Positions 1 through 9,968 of a stretch of 43,443 nucleotides of DNA are shown here, one piece after another. The notes beneath the pieces are model-generated. The model did not search any database. It had not been told where the DNA came from and saw nothing but the letters and a program-made list of their open reading frames with translations. The DNA is from Candidatus Buchananbacteria bacterium (GTDB lineage: Bacteria; Patescibacteriota; Patescibacteriia; Buchananbacterales; UBA6539). How positions within the stretch are numbered: position 1 is the first letter of the stretch; the number at the start of each line of letters is the position of its first letter. Made by a program: the position numbers and the translations under genes. The stretch covers positions 1 through 43,443 of the forward strand of contig JAFGGX010000035.1 of assembly GCA_016930315.1 (NCBI GenBank), read 5' to 3'.

Positions 1-1032
1 CAAATAACTCCAATAATAAGTAATATAATTTACAATATCGTAAATTACCAAAAGCCACAACTCTCGACCAATCAAAACCAACAATAAAAAGGGTAAAAAC
101 CAAACAATAAACTGAGGCGAATAAATCCGGCCAAAAAAAACAAAAAATAAAACCCCTAAAGTCAAATACAAGATAAGGATTTTTTGATTTGATATTTTAA
201 CCCAAAAAAAAGGCAGGATCGCCCCAGCTAATTGAAGGTAGAAAAAAAATGGCAATAATAACTGGCTAACAGACAAGAAGCTCAAAGTACTATACGGCTC
301 AACCAGACGAGAAAAGTGAAAAACATAAGGCTGAACCAATCCAGCAAACCCAGCAGTCAGCAATGTGACTAATAACGGCAAGACAATTGGCAATAAAAAA
401 CTTAAAGATAAATAAATCCACTTAGCCGGCCTGATTTTTTCTCGATTAAATAAATATATAAAATAAATTGGCAAAAAAATTAGAGGAAACCACTTGGTCA
501 AGACAGCAAAACCTAGCAACGAAAAAGATACATAATCTTTTTTATTAAGCAAAAAATAATAACTAGCAACTATTAACAAAGCGACAAATATATCAAACCG
601 GTTGAAAGTAAAAAACAAAAAAGAGGGCAAGAGTAATAAAAAAAACCGATTAACATTACCGGATTTTTTCAAAATTAAAAATAAAAACAAGGCTAATAAT
701 AGATAGCAAACGCCATTCATTAATACAAAAAAATCCCGATAGACTAAATAATCAGCTGTAAAAAGTCTAGGGATTGAAATATAGGACAATGCCCATTGAG
801 GATATTCTTCAAAAATATGACCATACGGAATCGCCCGAGCCGCCACCCAACTGCTCCGAGCAAAATAGACTGGCACGTCCATATTATCGAAAACGATTTT
901 TTTTTCCAAAATAGTCGACGGTTCATCGGTAACAACTCCAACTGAAGTAAAAACATAGCTATGACTAGCAAAGCTAGTCCCAATAAAAAACAAAACCGGT
1001 AAAACCAAAATTATCCACTTAAAATTTTTCAT
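1..1032 (-). CDS. Multi-TM membrane protein, likely GT-C type glycosyltransferase (GT87/DUF2029-like), C-terminus beyond window edge
   Basis: Read on minus strand from ATG at 1032 (MKNFKWIILVLPVLFFIGTSFASHSYVFTSVGVVTDEPSTILEKKIVFDNMDVPVYFARSSWVAARAIPYGHIFEEYPQW...), open to base 1; hydrophobic segments. ORF track missed it because it is truncated. Confidence 0.75.
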   Translation of the reverse strand, partial: MKNFKWIILVLPVLFFIGTSFASHSYVFTSVGVVTDEPSTILEKKIVFDNMDVPVYFARSSWVAARAIPYGHIFEEYPQWALSYISIPRLFTADYLVYRDFFVLMNGVCYLLLALFLFLILKKSGNVNRFFLLLLPSFLFFTFNRFDIFVALLIVASYYFLLNKKDYVSFSLLGFAVLTKWFPLIFLPIYFIYLFNREKIRPAKWIYLSLSFLLPIVLPLLVTLLTAGFAGLVQPYVFHFSRLVEPYSTLSFLSVSQLLLPFFFYLQLAGAILPFFWVKISNQKILILYLTLGVLFFVFFGRIYSPQFIVWFLPFLLLVLIGRELWLLVIYDIVNYITYYWSYL

Positions 1033-1759
1033 AAACCGTTTTTAACCGTTTTTTCAACTCAATAGACTTAGCCAGATAAGCTTTTGCTAAAGAAAAAAGT
1101 TTCACTTTACTTTTATCGTCCCCGCTTCTTTTTTCCATCCAAATAACCGGTACCTCCATAATCTTTAAATTAAAATGCTCGGCTAAAAGCACCAACTCAG
1201 AATCAAAAAACCATTCTCGATTAAAAATTTTTGGCAAAATCAATGCTTTAGTTTTTTGATTAATGGCTTTAAAGCCACAGGGTAAATCGCTCACTTTGGT
1301 TTTAAAAATAATTTTTATTAATGTCCGATAGCCAAGCGAAAATATTTTTCTGATAATCGAGCGCTGAACTTTTGAGTTCCGGCTAAAACGAGAACCGATA
1401 GCTAGATCAGCGCCGGCCATCATAGATTTAATTAATTTAGGCAGAGCCTCTAGATCGGTAGCCAAATCCGCATCCATAAAACAATAAACGTCAGCCGTAA
1501 AATTTTCCCAAGCCGAAATAATGGCCGCACCCTTGCCCTTAATGGCCACAAAAAAATATTCAACTTCTAATAATTCAACTGCCAGACTCTTACCAATTTC
1601 TGAAGTTTGATCGGTTGAATTGTTATCGGCAATTATAATTGAATAAAAAAAATCACCAACTAAACTTTGGCGGCAAAAATTAACCAACTGTTTAATATTT
1701 TTAGCTAAAACGGCCTGCTCATTATAAGCCGGAATTACAATTAAAACTTTTGGCAGCAT
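1019..1759 (-). CDS. Family 2 glycosyltransferase, dolichyl-phosphate sugar synthase-like
   Basis: VLIVIPAYNEQAVLAKNI...ADNNSTDQTSEIG...YCFMDADLATDLEALPKLI...GSRFSR: GT2 signatures with DxD. Confidence 0.9.
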   Translation of the reverse strand: MLPKVLIVIPAYNEQAVLAKNIKQLVNFCRQSLVGDFFYSIIIADNNSTDQTSEIGKSLAVELLEVEYFFVAIKGKGAAIISAWENFTADVYCFMDADLATDLEALPKLIKSMMAGADLAIGSRFSRNSKVQRSIIRKIFSLGYRTLIKIIFKTKVSDLPCGFKAINQKTKALILPKIFNREWFFDSELVLLAEHFNLKIMEVPVIWMEKRSGDDKSKVKLFSLAKAYLAKSIELKKRLKTVYEKF

Positions 1760-1765
1760 AAAAAA

Positions 1766-3322
1766 TTAAAACTTTGACTCAACTTGATAGATATGTGCTT
1801 CGTTATCGCTATAAACTTGCTTAAAATAGATGTTACTCAATAAATTCTCGTCAAAATCCGGGTGATCTTTATAATCAACAAAAACATAATCGGCATTAAA
1901 CAACTCTTTAATCGTCTGATATAGATCTTGGCTAGTTTTGCCAGTGACTACATCGTCCCAACGCTGATAAAGGTCCGGATCATTCAAATACATAAAAGTC
2001 GGATCTAGACCAACAATATAATAATTGTTCGAGTCAAAATAGAATAAAAATGGAAATTCATCCCAATCACTATGAAAAACAATTGATTGTTTTGGCGCAT
2101 GATCTTTCAGCCAAGTGGCTGAAGCAGAAAAATGATCAAAACTAAAACCCGACGCGTAGGTATCTTTAACCGTGCTTGAATACAGATAAAGAAAGGTAGA
2201 CAAAATAATTATCAAAACCAAGCTCGTTACCCTATATAGCTTTATTTTTTTTAAAGCAGCCTTAATTTTGGGCATAAAAACATTTAAAGTTAAAGCACAA
2301 AAAACCAGACCGAACGGCACAAGATATTCAACATTGCGTTGAGACTTTAGAGTCAAGGCTAAAAATAGAAAAGCGACAATGGCAAAAAACCAATTGACTA
2401 TCGCCTGCTTTCGATAATTAATCACAAAAATCACCAAGCTAATAAAGTAAAGAATGAAAAATGGCAGGGTGTCTAAAATTAAATCTTTAATCGCATAAGG
2501 ATACCATTCGCCACCAACCCCAATTACATTATGATAATTAAACAAAGCAATTTGAAAAGTCTGTTGCCAATAGAAAGACAAATTCTCTGGAAAGTAAGGA
2601 TTAAAAAATAACCCGGCGGCCAAACCAACTACGACCGAAAACAATAAAAGTAATGATTGAACTTTAATTTTTGACTTGATTTTTTGGACAATAAACCACT
2701 GATTTTTTTTCAAATAATAAAAAAGGTTAACGATCAAATAGATAATTGTCAAAACCAATAACAGTGGCCAACCGGCATAAAGCCAAACATAAAAAGCCGA
2801 GACTAAAATCAACCACAAATATTGCCGCTTAAAAAGCAAGTACAAAAATATGAATAAAAGAAGCAACACCAATCCTTGAGCTTTGGCCAGGTTAAGGCGA
2901 AAAACAAACGGAGCAATGGCCGTCAAAAAAATCCCGTACCAAAAAGCGCCATGGATTTTGAATTGCTTTAAGAACCAATAGAAAAACCAAATCATTAACG
3001 AAGCAAATAAAACTGTGGCAAATTTTAAACCAACCAATGGAGTAAAAAGACTAACAAAGGGAATTAAAATTAAATGATACAAAAATTGATGATCAGTAAA
3101 ACTATATTTTAGATTAGTGCCAGACAACCAAGGAAATTGAGTAATCGCTCCCTGATCACGCAAGGTTAAAGCCATCTGGGCGTGATAAAAAGAATCGGGA
3201 TCAGAAAAAGTTAAATCTGAGCTGATATACAAAAATAACCCAAAAACAATCACAAAAAACAAAACGTAAATTAGGTAGGTTTTTAAATCAAAAGATTTTT
3301 TTAACTTGGCTAATAATTTCAT
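1766..3322 (-). CDS. GT-C membrane glycosyltransferase, STT3/oligosaccharyltransferase-like
   Basis: Multi-TM; N-terminal SDPDSFYHAQMALTLRDQG and C-terminal SDWDEFPFLFYFD soluble region resemble STT3/PMT-type architecture. Confidence 0.65.
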   Translation of the reverse strand: MKLLAKLKKSFDLKTYLIYVLFFVIVFGLFLYISSDLTFSDPDSFYHAQMALTLRDQGAITQFPWLSGTNLKYSFTDHQFLYHLILIPFVSLFTPLVGLKFATVLFASLMIWFFYWFLKQFKIHGAFWYGIFLTAIAPFVFRLNLAKAQGLVLLLLFIFLYLLFKRQYLWLILVSAFYVWLYAGWPLLLVLTIIYLIVNLFYYLKKNQWFIVQKIKSKIKVQSLLLLFSVVVGLAAGLFFNPYFPENLSFYWQQTFQIALFNYHNVIGVGGEWYPYAIKDLILDTLPFFILYFISLVIFVINYRKQAIVNWFFAIVAFLFLALTLKSQRNVEYLVPFGLVFCALTLNVFMPKIKAALKKIKLYRVTSLVLIIILSTFLYLYSSTVKDTYASGFSFDHFSASATWLKDHAPKQSIVFHSDWDEFPFLFYFDSNNYYIVGLDPTFMYLNDPDLYQRWDDVVTGKTSQDLYQTIKELFNADYVFVDYKDHPDFDENLLSNIYFKQVYSDNEAHIYQVESKF

Positions 3323-3433
3323 AATTAACAAAATTAATTATACCAATTTATAAACTATAAATCAAAGTCAAAAATTGAAAAAAACCTCAAAATCTGTTAA
3401 AATTCCTTAAGACTTTTATTTATTATCTATCCT

Positions 3434-4144
3434 ATGTCAGGACACTCAAAATGGGCCACTACCCACCGACAAAAGGAAGTCGCCGATGCTAAACGCGGCT
3501 TTGCTTTTACTAAACTCGGTAAAGCCATTACCATTGCTGCTAAACTTGGCGGGGGCGATTTAACGGCTAATTTCCGACTCCGGTTGGCAATTGATAAGGC
3601 TAAGGCGGCCAGCATGCCCAAAGACAACATCGAACGAGCCATTAAACGCGGTACCGGCGAACTCAACGAAGGCCAAATCGAATCGCTCACCTACGAAGGC
3701 TTTGGGCCGCACGGCGTAGCGTTTATTTTGGAATGTTTAACCGATAATCGTAATCGAACGGCTTCGGAAATTAAGCACCTTTTTAGTAAAAGCGGGGGCA
3801 GCTTAGGCAGCCCGAACAGCGTTAGTTGGATGTTTAGTCAAAAAGGAGTGATTAGGATTAGCAAAATGACAGACGAACTTGAGCTGGAATTAATTGATGC
3901 TGGAGTTAACGATATTATTGAAGAAGACAATGGGGTTACAATTTATTGTGAAATGGCTGATTTAAAAAAAATCAAAGATTTGTTGGAAGAAAAAAAGATT
4001 GAAGTTTCATACGCTCAAATTGAATGGGTGGCCAAAGAAAAAAAGATTTTAACTAGTGACCAACAGGCTGATTTAGAAAAATTTTTTGAAATTTTAGAAG
4101 AAAACGAAGACATCGACAATTATTATTCAAATGCCGAAATCTAA
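3434..4144 (+). CDS. yebC: YebC/PmpR family regulatory protein
   Basis: MSGHSKWATTHRQKEVADAKRGFAFTKLGKAI...GGDLTANFRLRLAIDKAKAASMPKDNIERAIKRGTGE. Confidence 0.95.
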   Translation: MSGHSKWATTHRQKEVADAKRGFAFTKLGKAITIAAKLGGGDLTANFRLRLAIDKAKAASMPKDNIERAIKRGTGELNEGQIESLTYEGFGPHGVAFILECLTDNRNRTASEIKHLFSKSGGSLGSPNSVSWMFSQKGVIRISKMTDELELELIDAGVNDIIEEDNGVTIYCEMADLKKIKDLLEEKKIEVSYAQIEWVAKEKKILTSDQQADLEKFFEILEENEDIDNYYSNAEI

Positions 4145-4616
4145 AAAAACTAAAATAATTCTGGGTATTGATCCAGGCATTGCGGACACCGGTTTTGGCA
4201 TTATTAAAGTTGAAGGCAATGAATTTAAAATTGTTACTTGCGGATCAATTAAAACTAAAGCTCATCAACCAACCGAAGACCGACTAAAAATTATCTACCA
4301 GGACATACAAACGTTGATTAAAAAATATAAGCCAGCGACGGCGGGGGTTGAGCAATTATTTTTTGCCAAAAATGCTAAAACCGCCATGGTGGTTGGCCAA
4401 GCCCGAGGAGTGATTATGTTAACGCTGGCCCAAGCTAATTTATCAATTAAAGAATTTACTCCATTGCAAGTAAAAATTGGCCTGACCGGTTATGGCCAAG
4501 CATCCAAAAAACAAATCCAAGAGGTGGTTAAAACAATTTTAAAATTAAAAACGGTTCCCAAACCAGACGACGCCGCCGATGCGCTAGCCATTGCCATCTG
4601 CGCCGCCAATATCTAA
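4131..4616 (+). CDS. ruvC: Crossover junction endodeoxyribonuclease RuvC
   Basis: ILGIDPGIADTGFGII...GVEQLFFAKNAKTAMVVGQARGV...KPDDAADALAIAIC; overlaps yebC 3' end by 14 nt. Confidence 0.95.
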   Translation: MPKSKKTKIILGIDPGIADTGFGIIKVEGNEFKIVTCGSIKTKAHQPTEDRLKIIYQDIQTLIKKYKPATAGVEQLFFAKNAKTAMVVGQARGVIMLTLAQANLSIKEFTPLQVKIGLTGYGQASKKQIQEVVKTILKLKTVPKPDDAADALAIAICAANI

Positions 4617-4662
4617 AAAATATTTTGTCCCGTAAGCTCAAAATAACATAACCAAACAAACA

Positions 4663-5592
4663 ATGAACTCTGAATTTAGAAAAGATTATATTCATAACCG
4701 CTGGGTGATTATTGCACCCAAAAGAAGCCGGCGGCCACATGACGTGGAAAAAACTCAGCGCACCAAAGCCGTCAACAAAAAAGATTGCGTTTTTTGTCCT
4801 GGCAAAATTGATAAAAATAATGTAGTTTTAGAAACCGTTACTTTAGGCCAAAAACCTTGGGCCATTAAGGTGATAAAAAATAAATATCCAAGTGTTTCAA
4901 CCGATAACCCAAAAGCCTATGGTCAACAAGAAGTGGTGGTAGAAACGCCCAATCACCAAAAAGAAATTGAGGAATTGCCGATAAAAACCATTGCGGAAAT
5001 TTTTAAAGTTTATGCCCGCCGGACTCAAACAATTTCAAAAGATAAAAAAATTGATTACATCTTAACTTTTAAAAACAGCGGCGGCGCAGCTGGCGCATCA
5101 CTGCAACATTCCCATTCCCAAATCTTTGCCACTGAAATGGTGCCGCCAAGGATGCAGGAAAAAACTTTAAAAATTAAAGAATACCACCAAAAAACCGGCC
5201 GCTGCATTTATTGCGATATTATTAAAAAAGAAAAAAAAGGCCCCCGTCACGTTTTTGAAGATGATAACATGGTGGCTTTTTGTCCTTGGGCGCCAATGCA
5301 TAATTACGAAATCTGGCTGATGCCAAAACGACATGTCGACAATATTACTTTGTTGAATGACGACGAGATTAAAAGTCTAGCCGAAATGCTTAAAAAAATC
5401 TTAAAAAAAATTAACAAGTTAGGCCTGCCTTATAACTATTACTTCCATCAGGTTATTAGCGACACCCATCAACATTTATATCTAAAAATCAAACCGCGTG
5501 GTTCGGTTTGGGCCAGTGTGGAAATCGGCGCCGGATTTATTATCAATCCCGTTTCGCCGGAAGAAGCGGCAAAATTCTACCGCGGAAAATAA
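4663..5592 (+). CDS. galT: Galactose-1-phosphate uridylyltransferase
   Basis: SEFRKDYIHNRWVIIAPKRSRRPHD...NSGGAAGASLQHSHSQI; HIT-like fold motifs. Confidence 0.88.
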   Translation: MNSEFRKDYIHNRWVIIAPKRSRRPHDVEKTQRTKAVNKKDCVFCPGKIDKNNVVLETVTLGQKPWAIKVIKNKYPSVSTDNPKAYGQQEVVVETPNHQKEIEELPIKTIAEIFKVYARRTQTISKDKKIDYILTFKNSGGAAGASLQHSHSQIFATEMVPPRMQEKTLKIKEYHQKTGRCIYCDIIKKEKKGPRHVFEDDNMVAFCPWAPMHNYEIWLMPKRHVDNITLLNDDEIKSLAEMLKKILKKINKLGLPYNYYFHQVISDTHQHLYLKIKPRGSVWASVEIGAGFIINPVSPEEAAKFYRGK

Positions 5593-5626
5593 ATACCACC
5601 CCTCACTCAGTTTTCCTTAATTTAAG

Positions 5627-5656
5627 CTCCCTCTCCCCTTTCAAGGGGAGAGGGAG
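5627..5656. repeat. Palindromic repeat CTCCCTCTCCCC-tttcaa-GGGGAGAGGGAG
   Basis: 12-bp perfect stem; the same stem recurs at 20843-20871. Confidence 0.9.
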
Positions 5657-5750
5657 TCTCGGTTATGCTTTAGTAGGGCAAGGAGTTATATTTGTCAATC
5701 AACTAAAAAAATGTTAGAATTGTGCTAAATTCACTTATATTTTCTAATCT

Positions 5751-8678
5751 ATGCCCATCCCTCATCTTTCTAAAAAGTCATATTCGCCCCAAAGTTGGCG
5801 CGACAAAAAACCCATGCTCAAAAAAAACAAAAGTGCCTCTTCCCGACATTCTTTTTTTGAATCTAACCAACCAAAAAATCGCAAACGTGGCAACAAGAAA
5901 AAAATCGTTAACTTAATTATTACTATTATTATTTTGATGATCGCCTTTGGTGGGGTGGGCAGTTTAGCTTTATTAGCTTGGGTGGCCAAAGACTTGCCAA
6001 ACCCGAACAAGATTATTGATCGTAATGTGGCTGAAAGCACTAAAATTTTTGACCGCACCGGCGAACAATTACTCTATGACATCCACGGTCAGGAACAAAG
6101 AACAGTGGTTAAGCTCGAAGACATCCCTGAATATGTTAAAGACGCAACACTAACTGCCGAAGACCGAAATTTCTACCAGCATTCCGGTTTTAGTATTACC
6201 GGCATTATTCGGTCGTTTATTAAAAATATCACCACCGGCAGTAAAGTTGGCGGCTCAACTCTAACTCAACAGTTGGTGAAAAATGCAATTCTATCTTCAG
6301 AAAAAAGTTACACCAGAAAACTAAAAGAATTAATTCTTTCTTACCAAATTGAAAAAAAATTCACCAAAGACCAAATTTTACAAATGTATTTTAACGAAAT
6401 TCCTTACGGTTCAGTTGCTTATGGTGTTGAGGCAGCCGCTCAAACTTATTTTAGTAAAAGCGTAAAAAATATCGACCTAGCTGAGGCCGCCATTTTAGCC
6501 GCTCTACCTCAAGCACCAAGTTATTACTCACCTTACGGCAATAATACCGACGCGCTCTACGCTCGCCAAAATTATATTTTAGACAGCATGGCTGAGCTCG
6601 GCTATATTTCCAAAGATCAGGCTGAGGCTGCAAAAAATAAAAAGATTGAATTTAAAAAAAGAACCGCCAACATTTTAGCGCCTCATTTTGTAATGTACGT
6701 CAAGGAATATTTAACCAATAAATACGGAGAGTTAATGATTGAACAAGGCGGTCTTAAAGTTATTACCACGCTTGATTTATACAAGCAACAAGCAGCCGAA
6801 GATGCTATCAAACAATACGCTGACAATAATGCTAAAAAATACAATGCTAACAATGCCGCTCTTGTTGCCCTAGACCCCAAGACTGGCCAAATTTTAGCGA
6901 TGGTAGGCTCAAAAGACTACTTTGCGGATCCAACACCAGAAAATTGCCGGCCAGGCCGTACATGCGATTTTGACCCACAAGTTAATGTGGCCATTAATTC
7001 TCGCCAACCAGGCTCATCATTCAAACCAATTGTTTACGCCGCTTCATTTGTCAAAGGTTATACTCCCGAAACCGTTTTGTACGACGTTAAAACCAACTTC
7101 CAAAATTATGATCTAAAAAACTACCAACCAAATAATTATGACCTTGGCGAGCGTGGACCAGTAACAATTAAACAGGCACTGGCCGGATCATTAAACATTC
7201 CAGCTGTTAAAGCAATTTATCTAACCGGTGTTGATAATGTTTTGGATTTAGCTGACAACTTAGGCTACACCACCTTAAAAGACCGCAGCCGGTTCGGTTT
7301 GTCGTTGGTACTTGGCGGCGGTGAAGTTAAACTAATTGAACACGTGGCCGCTTTTTCAGTTTTTGCTCAAGAGGGCAAGCATCACAATCCGGTTGGAATT
7401 TTACGAGTCGAAGACAAAGATGGCAATGTTTTGGAAGAATATAAAGATCAAGAACAAAACGTTTTGGACCCTCAAGTGGCCAGACAAATTGATTCGATTT
7501 TAACCGACAACTCCGCTCGCGCTTACGTTTTTGGTGAAAACAATCACTTAACTTTAGGCGACCGGCCAGTCGGTGCTAAAACTGGAACCACCAACAACTT
7601 TAAAGATGCTTGGACAATGGGCTTTACTCCATCGTTAGCCGCTGGGGTTTGGGTTGGCAATAGCGACAACACCGAAATGAAGCGCGGCGCCGATGGCAGT
7701 ATTGTAGCCGCACCAATTTGGCAGATCTTTATGCAAAAAGCATTAGCCGATGCACCAATTGAACAATTCACCCCACCTGAACCAACCACCACCGACAAGC
7801 CGGTTTTAAATGGCAGCTTAGCCAGCGGCTTAAAAGTTAAAATCGATAAAGCCAGCGGCAAGTTGGCCACTAGCTTGACCCCAAACAGTTTTGTGGAAGA
7901 AAAAACTTTTCAACAAGCCCACTCTATTCTTTACTATATTAATAAAGACGATCCTCAAGGCGACACTCCGCCCGATCGGTCAACCGAACAGTTTAATCGC
8001 TGGGAGTCAGCTGTTCAAGACTGGGCTCAAAGAAATAATATTGTTAACCAAGACCCACCGACTGAATTTGACGATCTCCACACTGTCGCCAACCGGCCAA
8101 ACATTAATATTATCAACCCAAGCAACGGCCAAACCATTAGCGACAGAAATTTCAACGTTAATATTTCAACCTCAGCCCCGCGAGGAGTTAACCGAGTTGA
8201 ATATTACATCAACAACCAACTGGTTGGAACCAGCCGCTCAGCTCCTTTTAGCACAAATTTATCACTCCAAAATCCTGACATAGGTAGCGGCAATTCAACT
8301 CTTAAAGCAATTGCTTACGACGACATCGACAATTCCCGCAGTGATGAAATTTCTATTAACCTGAATTTACCAGCTCCTCAACCGGCTTTAATCTGGCTTG
8401 AGCCAACCGACAATTCAACCGTTAATAGTTCCGATTTTCCACTCACCATTCGAGCTCAACTAACCGGCACAATCAATGTTCAAAAGGCTGATTTGTTTTA
8501 CGTCAATTCGAATGGCAACGATACCTACGTTAACACCGTCCAAGAATTCTCCAATAATATTTTGGAATCTCAATGGTTAACCCCGCCAACACCAGGCAGT
8601 TACCAATTCTTCGCCAAGTTGACTGCTCAAACTGGCGATATTTCTGAAACGCCAAAAGTCACCATTACCATTCAATAA
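5751..8678 (+). CDS. Bifunctional penicillin-binding protein 1A with C-terminal Ig-like region
   Basis: GT51 motifs (AEDRNFYQHSG, GGSTLTQQLVKN), transpeptidase SSFKP / SLN / KTGT; C-terminal 'INIINPSNGQTISDRNFNVNISTSAPRGVNRVEYYINNQLVG' Ig-like repeats. Confidence 0.95.
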   Translation: MPIPHLSKKSYSPQSWRDKKPMLKKNKSASSRHSFFESNQPKNRKRGNKKKIVNLIITIIILMIAFGGVGSLALLAWVAKDLPNPNKIIDRNVAESTKIFDRTGEQLLYDIHGQEQRTVVKLEDIPEYVKDATLTAEDRNFYQHSGFSITGIIRSFIKNITTGSKVGGSTLTQQLVKNAILSSEKSYTRKLKELILSYQIEKKFTKDQILQMYFNEIPYGSVAYGVEAAAQTYFSKSVKNIDLAEAAILAALPQAPSYYSPYGNNTDALYARQNYILDSMAELGYISKDQAEAAKNKKIEFKKRTANILAPHFVMYVKEYLTNKYGELMIEQGGLKVITTLDLYKQQAAEDAIKQYADNNAKKYNANNAALVALDPKTGQILAMVGSKDYFADPTPENCRPGRTCDFDPQVNVAINSRQPGSSFKPIVYAASFVKGYTPETVLYDVKTNFQNYDLKNYQPNNYDLGERGPVTIKQALAGSLNIPAVKAIYLTGVDNVLDLADNLGYTTLKDRSRFGLSLVLGGGEVKLIEHVAAFSVFAQEGKHHNPVGILRVEDKDGNVLEEYKDQEQNVLDPQVARQIDSILTDNSARAYVFGENNHLTLGDRPVGAKTGTTNNFKDAWTMGFTPSLAAGVWVGNSDNTEMKRGADGSIVAAPIWQIFMQKALADAPIEQFTPPEPTTTDKPVLNGSLASGLKVKIDKASGKLATSLTPNSFVEEKTFQQAHSILYYINKDDPQGDTPPDRSTEQFNRWESAVQDWAQRNNIVNQDPPTEFDDLHTVANRPNINIINPSNGQTISDRNFNVNISTSAPRGVNRVEYYINNQLVGTSRSAPFSTNLSLQNPDIGSGNSTLKAIAYDDIDNSRSDEISINLNLPAPQPALIWLEPTDNSTVNSSDFPLTIRAQLTGTINVQKADLFYVNSNGNDTYVNTVQEFSNNILESQWLTPPTPGSYQFFAKLTAQTGDISETPKVTITIQ

Positions 8679-8711
8679 ATTAGGCTCTCAAACTTCATTC
8701 AATCAATCCAC

Positions 8712-8740
8712 AAAGGTCAGGCTTTTTACGCCTGGCCTTT
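8712..8740 (+). terminator. Hairpin AAAGGTCAGGCTTTTTACGCCTGGCCTTT, copy 1 of a recurrent hairpin family
   Basis: Inverted repeat just 3' of the PBP1A gene; related copies at 9219, 24922 and 25713. Confidence 0.8.
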
Positions 8741-8861
8741 AAATTATTCATCAAAAAAACGGGCTTTCGACTGATTTTTTATTTACAAAAAAGAAAACTA
8801 ATGATAGTATACAGAAATCCAATTCTGCTGGTTTCTCATAACCAGTCAAGGAGTGTCTTAC

Positions 8862-9059
8862 ATGCCGAAGCCGTCTTGTACTCACTGCCCTGAATGCGAG
8901 GAATTGTTCCCCGCTGGTAATGATGTCTGCACAAAGTGCGACAGAAAAACCGAACCGGCACCCCAGTGCCTCCTCGAAAAACCTGGCATTCTCGCCCTGC
9001 TCACCACAGGTCCTGAGATTCCCCAGGGATGGCGTCGATCCAAATGGATTCCGGCCTGA
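8862..9059 (+). CDS. Small zinc-ribbon-like orphan protein (65 aa)
   Basis: MPKPSCTHCPECEELFPAGNDVCTKCDRK: several Cys pairs; SD AAGGAG upstream; TTTACA-17-TAGTAT promoter at 8782-8810. Confidence 0.65.
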   Translation: MPKPSCTHCPECEELFPAGNDVCTKCDRKTEPAPQCLLEKPGILALLTTGPEIPQGWRRSKWIPA

Positions 9060-9144
9060 TCAAGCACCATTGCACATTTGAACAAAAATATATCAGAAGT
9101 CTCGACCGCTCTCAAATCCAGCGATCAGACTTTCTGACCTTCCC

Positions 9145-9178
9145 TCGCCATTCACCCCGACTGGCGAGGTTTCTCTTT
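9145..9178 (+). terminator. Intrinsic terminator of the zinc-ribbon unit
   Basis: CCTCGCCATTCACCCCGACTGGCGAGG followed by TTTCTCTTTT. Confidence 0.85.
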
Positions 9179-9218
9179 TGTTCAATAAAACTAAAGCCCC
9201 AAAACTCAACCAACCTAC

Positions 9219-9246
9219 AAAGGCCAGGCTTCCACGCCTGGCCTTT
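9219..9246 (+). repeat. Hairpin AAAGGCCAGGCTTCCACGCCTGGCCTTT, copy 2 of the family
   Basis: Near-direct repeat of 8697-8745 including flanks (CAAYCAAYCYACAAAGG). Confidence 0.8.
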
Positions 9247-9399
9247 GAATTTAATCATGTTATTTGTCGCTCACTTGATCAAAATCGTCTAGCTTGGCCT
9301 GTTTGTGGATCCTCACATCAGGCCCTTTGCCTTTACAATAATTTTTAAAACTATACTAAAACACCTCTTCTATTATTTTACTAAAAAATCAAATCAAAA

Positions 9400-9903
9400 T
9401 TATTTTAACACATCAGCAATCGCCGCACTCATTGATGCTGGTAATGAAATAATAACAATCCTTTTTAAAGTAACGACCCAGTCCACACCTAATGGCGCCT
9501 TATCAATCAAAAAAAGCAAAAGGCCTACGACAATTGCTGAAACAATATAAGTAGCAACCACTCTTTTAACAAATTCAACTAATTCAAAGTTAGAATGATC
9601 GCGATAATAATTATAATAAACAAACGATCCTACAAAAATTAGGGAGACCAAACCAATGGCTAAAATATTTATTACAGGTAAAATCTCACTCAGTCGCCAG
9701 ACTTCTTCGGTAAACATAATTGGCATGGCAAGCAGAGTGGCTCCAACAATAACTTGAATTACATCCCGAAAATAAAATTCAATCATTAATGGCTTGGAAA
9801 TCTTGTGGAGCAAATTACCAGCTGAATCAGTTATGGTAACGATTTCATTTAAATACCGACCAACTCGAACCTTCTCTCTTTTTACTTTATGGTTATTTTC
9901 CAT
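9400..9903 (-). CDS. Integral membrane protein, DUF2391-like
   Basis: Several TM segments; ISKPLMIEFYFRDVIQVIVGATLLAMPIMFTEEVW; start placed at ATG 9903. Confidence 0.6.
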   Translation of the reverse strand: MENNHKVKREKVRVGRYLNEIVTITDSAGNLLHKISKPLMIEFYFRDVIQVIVGATLLAMPIMFTEEVWRLSEILPVINILAIGLVSLIFVGSFVYYNYYRDHSNFELVEFVKRVVATYIVSAIVVGLLLFLIDKAPLGVDWVVTLKRIVIISLPASMSAAIADVLK

Positions 9904-9968
9904 ATATTTATTATACAAATAAATTATTTAAATCGAGATTAATTTTATTATTTCTACAACCTTATTCC

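Noticed and set aside
744-983. 79-aa minus ORF in the track
   Set aside because: Out-of-frame shadow inside the truncated GT-C gene (1-1032), whose frame has a coherent TM protein.
3427-3690. 87-aa antisense ORF over yebC
   Set aside because: Antisense to a clear YebC start; no SD and low-complexity translation.
7544-7870. 108-aa antisense ORF within PBP1A, and similar internal ORFs (5762, 6451, 6683, 7891)
   Set aside because: Shadow frames of a well-conserved gene.
9029-9292. 87-aa plus ORF after the zinc-ribbon gene
   Set aside because: Runs through an intrinsic terminator and a hairpin repeat; no SD.
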